From Acidobacteria bacterium RIFCSPLOWO2_12_FULL_66_21 (lineage in GTDB: Bacteria; Acidobacteriota; Vicinamibacteria; Vicinamibacterales; 2-12-FULL-66-21), in the NCBI GenBank assembly GCA_001767455.1, contig MELC01000079.1, positions 1 through 64,000 on the forward strand: 64,000 bases of DNA, in the 5' to 3' direction. A program made the position numbers and the translations under genes. A model generated the notes under the pieces. The model saw only the letters and a list, made by a program, of their open reading frames with translations. It made no database searches and was not told the DNA's origin. Shown here one piece after another: positions 50,169 to 58,076 of this stretch (the stretch's first letter is position 1; every line of letters starts with the position of its first letter).

Positions 50169-50279
50169 CGGGGTCTCCTGATGACCCCCAGCTCCGCAAT
50201 TAGGATGCCAATGCGGACCGTCGGTATTCGGGCCAGATTTGATGCGATCGGAATTCCTGAAGTCCTCCCCTGAGGACGA

Positions 50280-52088
50280 TCAGTCCTTCTTCACCTCGTT
50301 GAGGACGGGCACGGTCAGTCCTTCAATCGATGGGCGCTCCGGCACCTCGAGATCGAAAACCACGATCGTGTTGCGGCCGCGTTTCAGCCATGGCGCGGGC
50401 AGATAAAGCGTCTGCTGCGGGCCGATGCTCCAGAAGCGTCCAAGATGATGGCCGTTCACCCAGACCGTGCCTTTGCCCCATCCGCGGAGATCGAGAAACG
50501 TGTCCGCGGGCGCGCCAACCTCGAAGGTCCCGCGGTGGAAGGCCGGGCCTGACGCGCGCGTGCGCCCGTACCGCACGCGCGACAGATCGGCCATCGGCAG
50601 CGGATACATCGACCAGCCGCTCAATTCCCGGCCGTCGAGCGCCACCGAGCGGGTAATCCCCTTCCGCTCCCCGCGGAGGACCTTTTTGAAATTGATCCGT
50701 CCGGTGTTCTCGACGAGCAGATCGAGGACGACCTCGCGATCGTCGCTGTCCACGCGCAGACGGTCCTGTTTCAGGCGACGGTCGAGCGTACCGGCACGGC
50801 GGCCGTTGACGAAGATGGCCGCGAAGTCGCGCACCTCCGTCACCACGATCTCGCCGTGCACGGGACCGCCCAGCCGCGTGCGGTACAGGATGTAGCCGTA
50901 GGACTGTCCGAGCTCTTCCATCGGCCGCGGACGATCCGCGGTGACTGGTTTGCCGAGGTGATCGACCAGCGACGCCGATTCCTTCAGCTCGAAGCGCGCG
51001 ACCGCTGAGGGTGCGACGTCCGGAGGGAGGGGTGGGAGCACCGCGCCAGTGTGGCGGGCGATGACGTCGCGGAATGCCGTGAACTTGGCCGCCGGCCGTC
51101 CCGACTCGTCGAGCGCCGCATCGTAGTCGTAGCTCGACGTCTGCGGCAGGTATCCCCCGTCGTCGTTCGCACCGTTCATGAAGCCGAACGTCGTCCCGCC
51201 GTGGAACATGTAGAAGTTGAGCGAATGCCCCTGGGCGAGCATCCAGCCGAGTTCGCGCGTCTCGCGCCCGCGGTCGGTCGTGTGATGCGGACGTCCCCAG
51301 TGATCGAACCATCCGGCCCAATACTCGCCCGACATGAGCGGCGCGCCAGGACGGAACTTCGCGAGCGCGGCAAACGCGCGTTCCGCCCCGCCAGGCCCGA
51401 AGTTCACGACAGCCGCGACGCCGGGCAACGTTCCCGCGGGCAGTTGTCCCGGACCGTCGGCCGTGAAGAGCATCGCGTCGGTGAACCCCGCGGAGACGGT
51501 CGCGTCGTGGACGGCACGCATGTAGTCGTGGTCGTTGTCGAACGAGCCGTACTCGTTCTCCACCTGCACGGCGATGATCGGTCCGCCGCGGCCCGACTGG
51601 AGCGGCGCGAGCTCGCGTCCGACCCGCGCGAGGTATCGGCGGGCCGCCGACATGAATTGCTCGTCCGTGCTGCGAACGACGACGGACGGATCCGCGAGGA
51701 GCCACGCGGGAAGGCCGCCGAGATCCCACTCGGAGCACACATAGGGGCCGGGACGCACGATGACGTGCAGTCCCTCCTCCGCGGCCGTCCGGATGTACGC
51801 GGCGACGTCGAGGTTTCCGGAAAAATCAAATGTGCCCGGACGCGGCTCGTGCAGGTTCCAGAACACGTAGGTCGTGATCGTGTTCAGGCCCATCGCGCGC
51901 GCCTTCTTCATGCGATCGCGCCAGTACTCGCGGGGCACGCGCGGGTAGTGCATCTCGCCCGAAATGATCTGCAGCGGCCGGCCGTTCAGCAGGAACGCTC
52001 CGTTGGACGGGGACAGGACGGCACGCTGGGGAGCGGGCGCGGACGCGGCCCCGAGGACAAAGAGCAGGAGAGCGGCGGCTATTCGCAT
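50280..52088 (-). CDS. Secreted GH35 beta-galactosidase
   Basis: The 602-residue product has a signal peptide (residues 1-18) and then the GH35 TIM barrel: LNGRPLQIISGEMHYPRVPR, MKKARAMGLNTITTYVFWNL then HEPRPGTFDFSG, VRPGPYVCSEWDLGGLPAWL. The acid/base is the second Glu of VQVENEYGS and the nucleophile is Glu in LMSGEYWAGWFDHWG. C-terminal jelly-roll domains follow (FDLEVPERPSIEGL at the end). It removes terminal galactose from oligo- or polysaccharides outside the cytoplasm. TAATCT ends 6 nt before the ATG, suggesting a leaderless transcript. Confidence 0.93.
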   Translation of the reverse strand: MRIAAALLLFVLGAASAPAPQRAVLSPSNGAFLLNGRPLQIISGEMHYPRVPREYWRDRMKKARAMGLNTITTYVFWNLHEPRPGTFDFSGNLDVAAYIRTAAEEGLHVIVRPGPYVCSEWDLGGLPAWLLADPSVVVRSTDEQFMSAARRYLARVGRELAPLQSGRGGPIIAVQVENEYGSFDNDHDYMRAVHDATVSAGFTDAMLFTADGPGQLPAGTLPGVAAVVNFGPGGAERAFAALAKFRPGAPLMSGEYWAGWFDHWGRPHHTTDRGRETRELGWMLAQGHSLNFYMFHGGTTFGFMNGANDDGGYLPQTSSYDYDAALDESGRPAAKFTAFRDVIARHTGAVLPPLPPDVAPSAVARFELKESASLVDHLGKPVTADRPRPMEELGQSYGYILYRTRLGGPVHGEIVVTEVRDFAAIFVNGRRAGTLDRRLKQDRLRVDSDDREVVLDLLVENTGRINFKKVLRGERKGITRSVALDGRELSGWSMYPLPMADLSRVRYGRTRASGPAFHRGTFEVGAPADTFLDLRGWGKGTVWVNGHHLGRFWSIGPQQTLYLPAPWLKRGRNTIVVFDLEVPERPSIEGLTVPVLNEVKKD

Positions 52089-52094
52089 GCACTC

Positions 52095-52100
52095 AGATTA
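52095..52100 (-). promoter_or_regulatory. -10-like box of the GH35 gene (TAATCT)
   Basis: On the minus strand TAATCT ends 6 nt before the ATG at 52088. The region upstream is a GTCGATA heptad array, so the promoter borders directly on repeats. Confidence 0.4.
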
Positions 52101-52155
52101 GTCGATAGTCGATAGTCGATAGTCAAAGTCAAAGTCCAAGGTCCAAAGTCGATGG
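52098..52155. repeat. Heptanucleotide array (GTCGATA)
   Basis: GTCGATA occurs three times in perfect register, then shades into GTCAAA, GTCCAAG, GTCCAAA and GTCGATG units. It lies in the divergent gap between the GH35 gene and the small gene at 52287. Confidence 0.8.
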
Positions 52156-52286
52156 TCGAGAGCGGCGGATTGCCGGCAGTTCCAGGGCGCCGACGGGCGG
52201 AACGCACCGAAAAAAGGCCGTTCTCTGGCAGGCGCGCGGATTGCAAACCGCGGCAATAATCCACCATCGTTTTCGGAGTGCCATAC

Positions 52287-52559
52287 ATGGAACCACGCGA
52301 ACCGGTCCAGAGCGCCATCCATCGGCTCCTGCTCTATGTCTGGGATCCCATCGGCGTCGCGAACAATCCAGAGGCCCAGGACAAGTACGACGTGTACGTT
52401 GCCGGCGTCTACCACCTGCTCACCAATGGCGCCGGGCCCCAGGAAGTCGCCGACCATCTTGCGCGCCTCGAGCGCGACGCCATCGGCGTCCCCGTCAGCT
52501 CCGAGCGCGACGCGACCGTCGCGCGCATGCTCTGCGCGCTCGACCTGCGGAAGCACTGA
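52287..52559 (+). CDS. Small conserved-looking protein (90 aa), DUF1871-like
   Basis: The product is soluble, mainly helical and acidic: MEPREPVQSAIHRLLLYVWD then PIGVANNPEAQDKYDVYVAG, ending GVPVSSERDATVARMLCALD. The WDPIG...DKYDVYV pattern resembles small DUF1871-type proteins, but I cannot confirm it. ATG 52287 is preferred to the GTG at 52278. It may form a unit with the next small gene, 70 bp downstream in the same direction. No function is proposed. Confidence 0.55.
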   Translation: MEPREPVQSAIHRLLLYVWDPIGVANNPEAQDKYDVYVAGVYHLLTNGAGPQEVADHLARLERDAIGVPVSSERDATVARMLCALDLRKH

Positions 52560-52629
52560 CCTCACAGGAGCACGGGAGAAGTAGATCAAAGCCTCCCCTT
52601 CTTTTGTTCTTCTGTGCTAAGACTTGTGT

Positions 52630-52917
52630 ATGGATGCCCCCAAGAGCGCCCTCGAAATCGTGATGGAACGTCTGCGCAAGAACGATGCGGACGCGGGGGT
52701 GGAGGCGCGACCGCTGACCGACGAGCAGAAAGCGGCTATCGCGGACGCACGCAGCCAGGGCGAGGCGCGCATCGCCGAACGCAAGATCATGCACGCGTCC
52801 GCGATGGCGAGCGTGTTCGACCCCGCCGAGCGCGCCGAGCGAGAAGAGGAGCTGCGGCGCGACCTCGATCGCTTCGAGCGCGAGCGGGACGAGAAGATCC
52901 GCCGAATCCGAGAGTAA
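52630..52917 (+). CDS. Small charged helical protein (95 aa)
   Basis: The product is a long charged helix: SALEIVMERLRKNDADAGVE, PLTDEQKAAIADARSQGEAR, IAERKIMHASAMASVFDPAE, then an acidic/basic coiled coil RAEREEELRRDLDRFERERD. It has no membrane segment or cysteine. Such proteins are frequent in Acidobacteriota genomes, but I cannot name a family. The start ATG 52630 lacks a clear ribosome site. It converges with the GGT gene across an inverted heptad array. Confidence 0.55.
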   Translation: MDAPKSALEIVMERLRKNDADAGVEARPLTDEQKAAIADARSQGEARIAERKIMHASAMASVFDPAERAEREEELRRDLDRFERERDEKIRRIRE

Positions 52918-53032
52918 TTCCAAATTCCAAACTCCAAAGTCCAAAGGCACTCCAAACTCCAAATTTTGAGGTTTGTCGTTTGAAGTGGCTTTGGAATTTG
53001 GCGTTTGGAGTAGTTTGGAGTTTGGAATTGAC
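52917..53032. repeat. Inverted heptad array between convergent genes (ATTCCAA / GTTTGGA)
   Basis: Units ATTCCAA, ACTCCAA and AGTCCAA on the left face complementary units GGAATTT, GTTTGGA and GTTTGGA on the right, around a short GAGGTTTGTCG centre. The arms can pair over about 45 nt, a likely bidirectional terminator. Confidence 0.85.
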
Positions 53033-53041
53033 GTCGAGCCT

Positions 53042-54697
53042 TCAGAAGCCCGCCGCGCGCCCGGCGCCCCTCGGATCGGCCGCTCCCTTGAAGCCGGCAA
53101 TGCGTCCGTCGGGCCCGAACTCGATCGTGAGGGCGTGCGCGTTGCCCATTCCTCGCGTCACGCGCAGGTTGTGACCGCGGGAGGCTAGCGCGGTCCGCAC
53201 CGCCACCGGAATCGCTTCCTCCACCATGAGCACGTCCGGTTCCGCGAAGCTGACGCGCGGCGCCGCGAGCGCCTCCTGCACGTCCATCCCGAAATCCACG
53301 AGGTTCATCACGATCTGGGGCACGGTCTGGCCGATCGTATGCCCGCCGGGCGTGCCGAGCGCGGCCCACGGACGGCCATTGCGCAGGATGATCGTCGGGC
53401 AGTCGCCGGACAGCTTGCGGCGTCCCGCATGCGCATCCATGGGGTTGCCTTTCGGCTCGAACGTGCTGAACTCGAGCGAGTCGTTCAGCCAGATGCCGGT
53501 GCCCCGCGGCATGATCCGGCTGCCGAACACGCCGCCAAGCGTCAGGGTCGCCGACACGATGTTGCCGTCCTTGTCGGCGACGACAAAGTGCGTGGTGTGG
53601 CGGTCGGCGCCACCCGAAACGCCGGGCGGAACGAAGGGCTTCGCTTTCGCGGCGTCGATCGCCGCAGCCTGTTCCTTCCAATAGGCCGCCGAGAGCAGCC
53701 GGTCGAGCGGCGGAGGCGCCACATCGGGATCTCCGGCATACCGCAGGCGCACCCAGAAGCCGTGCTTGGTCGCTTCCGCGAACCGGTGCAGGTACTCGAC
53801 GCTGTTGTGCCCGAGGGCGCGCACGTCGAACTGCTGCATGAGGCCGAGCCTGACGAGATAGTCGAACGCGTTGGCCGGCGGCGACGCGGTCAGCACATCC
53901 ACGCCGCGGTACCGGATCGCAATCGGCGCGCGCCATTCGGCCTCGTCGCGCGCAAGGTCCGCCAGGCTGAGGAACCCGCCGGCCTCTTTCATCGCGCCGT
54001 CGATCGCGCCCGCAAGCTCTCCCTCGTAGAACGCGGCGGCGCCGCCTTTTGCGACGAGTCCCAGGGACCGCGCCAGGTCCGTCTGGACGAGCCGCTCGCC
54101 GGCACCGAGCGGCTTGCCGTGTGGGCCGTAGATCGTCCTGGCGTGCTCGGGAAAGCCCGCGAATCCACGCGCGATGAGATCCGCCTCGCGCGACTCGAGC
54201 GCGAACCCGTTGGCGGCCAGATCGATGGCGGGCTCGAACAGGCGGCTCCACTTCAGTCGTCCATGCCGCCGGGACATCGCCTCCCACGCGTGCACGTTCC
54301 CCGGGGTGGAGACCGACTTCGCGCCGCGCCGATTCTCCACGTAGCCGGGAGTCGGCGCACGAAAGGCGTCCGAGTCGACCGCCGCGGGAATGCGGCCGCT
54401 CGGATTCAGGAACCACGTCTTCTTCGACTTCGCGTCGTACACCAGGATGGTGCCGTAGCCGCCCATGCCCGACATTTCGGGCTCGACGACGTTGAGCGCG
54501 GCGGCCACGGCGACGGCGGCGTCGAATGCATTGCCGCCCGATCGGAGGATCTTCAGTCCCGCCTCTGTTGCCAGCGGATGCGCCGAGCTGACCATGCCGG
54601 ACCGGCCGGCGGCAGGTGCGCCGGGCTGGGCGGCGGAGTGAAAGGCCGGGACCGCGAGTCCAAGGGCGATGACAACAGCCGGAAGCTTCAGCGACAT
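53042..54697 (-). CDS. ggt: Gamma-glutamyltransferase, periplasmic
   Basis: The 551-residue Ntn-hydrolase proenzyme has a signal peptide (VVIALGLAVPAFHSAAQ), the large-subunit motif GMVSSAHPLATEAGLKILRS then GGNAFDAAVAVAAALNVVEP, EMSGMGGYGTILVY, and the small-subunit start at the TTHFVVADKDGNIVSATLTL site, whose first Thr is the nucleophile after self-cleavage. GTPGGHTIGQ and the C-terminal strands are present. It splits glutathione and gamma-glutamyl peptides. ATG 54697 is used; the frame is open further upstream through GC-rich repeat DNA, but that is not signal-like. TAATGT ends 7 nt upstream. Confidence 0.93.
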   Translation of the reverse strand: MSLKLPAVVIALGLAVPAFHSAAQPGAPAAGRSGMVSSAHPLATEAGLKILRSGGNAFDAAVAVAAALNVVEPEMSGMGGYGTILVYDAKSKKTWFLNPSGRIPAAVDSDAFRAPTPGYVENRRGAKSVSTPGNVHAWEAMSRRHGRLKWSRLFEPAIDLAANGFALESREADLIARGFAGFPEHARTIYGPHGKPLGAGERLVQTDLARSLGLVAKGGAAAFYEGELAGAIDGAMKEAGGFLSLADLARDEAEWRAPIAIRYRGVDVLTASPPANAFDYLVRLGLMQQFDVRALGHNSVEYLHRFAEATKHGFWVRLRYAGDPDVAPPPLDRLLSAAYWKEQAAAIDAAKAKPFVPPGVSGGADRHTTHFVVADKDGNIVSATLTLGGVFGSRIMPRGTGIWLNDSLEFSTFEPKGNPMDAHAGRRKLSGDCPTIILRNGRPWAALGTPGGHTIGQTVPQIVMNLVDFGMDVQEALAAPRVSFAEPDVLMVEEAIPVAVRTALASRGHNLRVTRGMGNAHALTIEFGPDGRIAGFKGAADPRGAGRAAGF

Positions 54698-54704
54698 TTG
54701 GGCG

Positions 54705-54710
54705 ACATTA
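54705..54710 (-). promoter_or_regulatory. -10-like box of ggt (TAATGT)
   Basis: TAATGT ends 7 nt before the ATG at 54697 on the minus strand, with the same short spacing as at other genes in this window. Confidence 0.35.
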
Positions 54711-54729
54711 TTCCACGTCTTTTCTCTCT

Positions 54730-54827
54730 GGGGGGCTTCGCCCCGTCCGCCTTCGCGCGTGCTGTCAGGGGCGCTCCGGCGAGACCTCGCCGAAGCCGCT
54801 TCGCGGCGGAGGCGGGCCAGACCCCCC
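54730..54827. repeat. 98-bp GC-rich dispersed repeat, copy 2
   Basis: It matches 4100-4196 except for one inserted T (GCTGTCAGG against GCTGCAGG) and one A-for-G change near the end. The same orientation is kept. Both copies lie in intergenic DNA and neither has a coding signal. Confidence 0.85.
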
Positions 54828-54844
54828 AACGCGCGGGCTCGCGT

Positions 54845-54882
54845 GCTTCGACCAGGCTCAGCACGCCCTGAGCATCGTCGAA
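54845..54882. repeat. CTTCGACxxGCTCAG stem-loop
   Basis: The left arm CTTCGACCAGGCTCAG pairs with the right arm CTGAGCATCGTCGAAG (13 of 16), with loop CACGCC. It belongs to the widespread intergenic family whose core reads TCGACAAGCTCAG-like in many bacterial genomes. It may be a terminator or a REP-type element. Confidence 0.6.
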
Positions 54883-55100
54883 GGGCGGGGACCCCGCGAT
54901 CCCCACTCCGCTCGCGCGGCTCCAGCCTTCGCTCGCCCCACTCTCGTTCGCGGCGAGCTACGGCTTGGCAGGCACTCACAACGTTCGTTCGCTCCCCTTT
55001 GCGGTGTGTTTCCGTGTGCGTCCGTGGTTGCAATTCCGTGTTTCCGTGGAATCAAATGAAGGACTCCGTGTTGCGGTATCCTCTGGCGGCAGGAGGGTCC

Positions 55101-56471
55101 ATGACCCCAGACGGGGAGGCGACCATCGGCGCAGGACCGATTCCCGACGTCCACGAGACATCCGCCGCTGACGAGCGGGTCATCCCGCGCCGCGCGGTCG
55201 TCAGCTGGGTGTTGTACGACCTGGCGAACACCATCTTCTCGATGGGGGTCGTGTCGGCGTACTTCTCGACGTGGGTGCGCGGAGAGGTCGGCGCGGACAG
55301 GGCCGACTCGGTCTACGGCGTGATCACGGCGATCTCCATGGGAATCATCTTCATCGCGTCGCCGCTGCTCGGCGCGATGACGGATCGGGCGCGCCGGCGC
55401 ATGCCTTTCCTCGTCGTCAGCACCGTCGTCTGCGTCGGCTTCACGATGCTGCTCGCGCGGTGGGGGTTCTACTTCACCGCCGTGTGCTTCGTCATCGCGA
55501 ACATCGCCTACCAGGCGGGGCTGCAGTTCTACGACGCGATGCTGCCCGAGGTCAGCCACGAGGGGAACCGCGGCAAGATCAGCGGGATTGGCGTGGGCGT
55601 GGGATACCTCGGCTCCTATATCGCGATCGGGCTTGGCATGGACGCGGTGTTCGGGTCGGCGGACAAGCCGTTCCTGTTTACCATGATCGCGCTGTTCTTC
55701 CTGCTGTTCGCGCTCCCCTGCTTTCTGTTCGTGAGAGAGCGCGGCAACCCCCACCCGCGCGAGGTGTTCGGCTGGCAGATGGTCCGCGAGTCCACCGGCC
55801 AGACGTTGCACACGCTGCGGTCCGGCAGCGAGTATCCCGGGCTCGTCCGGTTCCTCGTCGGCCGGGTGTTCTACACGGATCCGATCAATACCGTCATCTC
55901 GATCATGATGTTGTACACGATCAACGTGTCGGTGAACACGGGCCTGACGCAGCTGCAGGGGGAGGAAGTCGGCAAGGTGATCATGATGACGGCAATCACC
56001 TTTGCCGTGATTGGCGGCTTCGCGTGGGGGTGGATCGTCGACAAGGTCGGGCCGAAGCGCACGTTGAACTACGTGCTCTACATGTGGACGGGGGTCTTCC
56101 TGCTCGCCGCGGCGGTCGGCATCCTGGGCCTGCCGCTGGCGTTCCTCTACGTGGTGGCGTGCTCCGCGGGATTCGCGCTCGGCGGGGTCTGGGCGGCGGA
56201 CCGGCCCTACATGCTGCGGCTCGCGCCGCCGTCGCGGATCGGCGAGTTCTACGGTCTATACGGGATGGTGGGACGGTTTTCAGCCGTCACCGGCCCCCTG
56301 ATCTGGGCCGGCGTGAGCTGGCTCACGATTTCCGTGTTCGGCCTCGCGCCGCACGTCGGCGAGGGCATCGGCGTGCTGACGCTTCTCGTGTTGATCGTCG
56401 TCAGCTACGTGATCCTGCAGCCGGTGTCCGACACGCCGAAACACTGGACGGCGCGGACTCACGGGCGATAG
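55101..56471 (+). CDS. MFS transporter, UMF1/Atg22-like
   Basis: The 456-residue polytopic protein has about 12 membrane segments. The start of the conserved region, RAVVSWVLYDLANTIFSMGV then VSAYFSTWV, and the early ISMGIIFIASPLLGAMTDRA then RRRMPFLV (loop 2-3 motif A-like) are those of the UMF1 family, as is the FYTDPINTVISIMMLYT helix. Its substrate may be an amino acid or drug efflux, but this is unproven. ATG 55101 is selected because AGGAGGG lies 3-9 nt upstream. It converges with the next gene across the longest heptad array of the window. Confidence 0.9.
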   Translation: MTPDGEATIGAGPIPDVHETSAADERVIPRRAVVSWVLYDLANTIFSMGVVSAYFSTWVRGEVGADRADSVYGVITAISMGIIFIASPLLGAMTDRARRRMPFLVVSTVVCVGFTMLLARWGFYFTAVCFVIANIAYQAGLQFYDAMLPEVSHEGNRGKISGIGVGVGYLGSYIAIGLGMDAVFGSADKPFLFTMIALFFLLFALPCFLFVRERGNPHPREVFGWQMVRESTGQTLHTLRSGSEYPGLVRFLVGRVFYTDPINTVISIMMLYTINVSVNTGLTQLQGEEVGKVIMMTAITFAVIGGFAWGWIVDKVGPKRTLNYVLYMWTGVFLLAAAVGILGLPLAFLYVVACSAGFALGGVWAADRPYMLRLAPPSRIGEFYGLYGMVGRFSAVTGPLIWAGVSWLTISVFGLAPHVGEGIGVLTLLVLIVVSYVILQPVSDTPKHWTARTHGR

Positions 56472-56475
56472 CCTC

Positions 56476-56697
56476 AAATTCCAAACTCCAAACTCCAAAC
56501 TCCAAACTCCAAACGCACTCCAAACGTCAAACGGCAAACGTCAAACGGCAAACCTCAAACGGCAAACGTCAAACGGCAAACCTCAAACGGCAAACGTCAA
56601 ACGGCAAACCTCAAACGGCAAACGTCAAACGGCAAACCCCGGTTTGGAGTTTGGAATTTGTCTGGCGTTTGAGGTTTGAAGTTTGGCGTTTGGAGTT
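56476..56697. repeat. Long inverted heptad array (CAAACTC, CAAACGG/CAAACGT / GTTTGGA)
   Basis: Five to six units of CAAACTC are followed by about 18 units alternating CAAACGG, CAAACGT and CAAACCT in strict 7-bp register, then a shorter run of complementary GTTTGGA and GTTTGAG units near 56640-56697. It is the longest array here (about 220 bp) and sits between convergent genes. Confidence 0.9.
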
Positions 56698-56701
56698 CTC
56701 G

Positions 56702-57592
56702 CTACCGGGACGAGATCGAGTAGCGGATGAGAACGCCCTCGACGAACTCCGCCTCGATGCGCTGGTCGTCCTTCGAGAAGGTCGCCGTCGTCACCTTCAG
56801 CTTCCCTTCCATGCGATCGGCCGTTTTCTCCGGCTGGCCGAACGCGTCGAGCGCGTCCTGCCACGTCATGCCTTTGCGCGGGCCCGACGCGGGGCCGCGG
56901 GCCACCGCGGCCGGAGCCGTCTCCTTCCCGGGCCGCACCACCTTGTCGGCAAAGGGGAACTCGACGTACTCCACCAGCGCCGCCATGATGCCGCCGGGGG
57001 TCACCCCCGCGGGCACGCCATTCTGGTACCGGATATTGAAACGCGAGCCGCCGTGAAGCCGCTGCTCGGCGATGCGCTGCTTCTTCTGCTCCGACGCGGT
57101 CTCAGCGACGGCGCGGTTGCGGCGATCTTCGTTCTCCCGATCGCGCCGCAGGTTGTCGAGGTCGGATTGCATCCGGCGCTTCCGCGCCGAATCCGTCTCG
57201 TTCTTGATGTCACGCTCGAGATTCTTTTCGCGCGTGCTCTTGGTCGCGCTCGGGACATACACGCTCGTGGACGTGTCATCCGAAAAGGTCCCGTACCCCC
57301 CGCCGCCGAGCTGAAACTCGATTAACTTGTCCTTGACGCGGATCCTCGTGATCATCACCGACTCGCCGGACTTGAGCGCGATGCCCGTACTCTTCAGGCG
57401 CGCGCTGTACGCGCCGAAGTCGATGGGCCGCCGCGCGTCGGCATACACGTCGACGCCCTCCTGCGTCGCCGGCATGTCCATCTTGACGACGACCGTCTTG
57501 CCCTCGAAATAGTCCTTGAGGGCGGCTTCCGATTGCGCGTGAGCGGGCAGCGCCAGCAGTGTGGCACACGCCACCAGTAGCGGGGTTTTCAT
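56702..57592 (-). CDS. Secreted protein with charged coiled coil (296 aa)
   Basis: The product has a signal peptide (PLLVACATLLALPAHAQ) and a beta domain to about residue 115 (KTVVVKMDMPATQEGVDVYA, ESVMITRIRVKDKLIEFQLG). A highly charged coiled coil follows at about 118-180 (EKNLERDIKNETDSARKRRM then RRDRENEDRRNRAVAE), and a C-terminal domain (RKGMTWQDALDAFGQPEKTA, VTTATFSKDDQRIEAEFVEG). The end resembles a small SmpA/OmlA-like fold (DALDAFGQPEKT), but this is uncertain. I recognise no named family. It may be a periplasmic envelope protein. Confidence 0.7.
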   Translation of the reverse strand: MKTPLLVACATLLALPAHAQSEAALKDYFEGKTVVVKMDMPATQEGVDVYADARRPIDFGAYSARLKSTGIALKSGESVMITRIRVKDKLIEFQLGGGGYGTFSDDTSTSVYVPSATKSTREKNLERDIKNETDSARKRRMQSDLDNLRRDRENEDRRNRAVAETASEQKKQRIAEQRLHGGSRFNIRYQNGVPAGVTPGGIMAALVEYVEFPFADKVVRPGKETAPAAVARGPASGPRKGMTWQDALDAFGQPEKTADRMEGKLKVTTATFSKDDQRIEAEFVEGVLIRYSISSR

Positions 57593-57646
57593 GCAAACCT
57601 CTCGGAAACGGATTTGCTAGAGGATAAACCAGATCCGGCGCTCGAT

Positions 57647-57898
57647 CTACTTGTGGCAGCAGCCGTCGCCGCAGTCGCAGTGGCAGAGGTCAGCGGGGGC
57701 GGCGCCCGCGACGCCGGAGGGCTCGCGCGGGGCCCATCGGCCGCACGTCGCGCAGCGCTCGGTGTCTTCGACCGGCCTGGCCACGCCGTCCGCCTTGCAG
57801 CTCCACGGGTATTCCTCGAAAGCCGTCCAGAGGGGGTTTTCCTGGAAGAGCGTGGGCTCGGCCCAGCGGCACTGCTGCACGTTTCGGGGATCGGCCAT
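57647..57898 (-). CDS. Cysteine-rich small protein (83 aa)
   Basis: The product contains eight cysteines: one at residue 10, one in EYPWSCKADG, a CATC pair, and a C-terminal metal-binding cluster LCHCDCGDGCCHK. The middle WAEPTLFQENPLWTAFEEYP is aromatic-rich. The closely spaced Cys/His tail probably binds zinc, iron or copper. It has no signal peptide. ATG 57898 is used. Its function is unknown; redox sensing or metal storage are possible. Confidence 0.65.
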   Translation of the reverse strand: MADPRNVQQCRWAEPTLFQENPLWTAFEEYPWSCKADGVARPVEDTERCATCGRWAPREPSGVAGAAPADLCHCDCGDGCCHK

Positions 57899-58076
57899 GG
57901 GGTGCGGTACTCCTGTCGCGGGACAGGCAGCAACACGGATGCCGCCGGTTTCCATCTCCAGATTACGCCAGAAACGCTCTCCTTTCAGACCTGGGAAACA
58001 CCGACCTCCCGCGGCACGCCGAAAACCCGGCGGCGCGTGGTGAGCCGGATCCCCAGCGGCTTGCGCCTTAGCGGGT

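Larger units (their letters stand above)
54698..55100. other. 403-bp divergent gap: GC-rich repeat, stem-loop, CCGTG repeats
   Basis: In order the gap holds the ggt -10-like TAATGT (minus strand, 54705-54710), the 98-bp repeat copy 2 (54730-54827), a CTTCGAC stem-loop (54845-54882), a CGCTC/GAGCG-rich stretch, and short TTTCCGTG/GTCCGTGG units (55008-55060) before the MFS gene. AGGAGGG of that gene lies at 55091. No gene is seen. Confidence 0.6.

Noticed and set aside
54698-55033. N-terminal extension of gamma-glutamyltransferase
   Set aside because: The open frame crosses the 98-bp repeat. The signal peptide begins at ATG 54697 and a -10-like box lies just before it.
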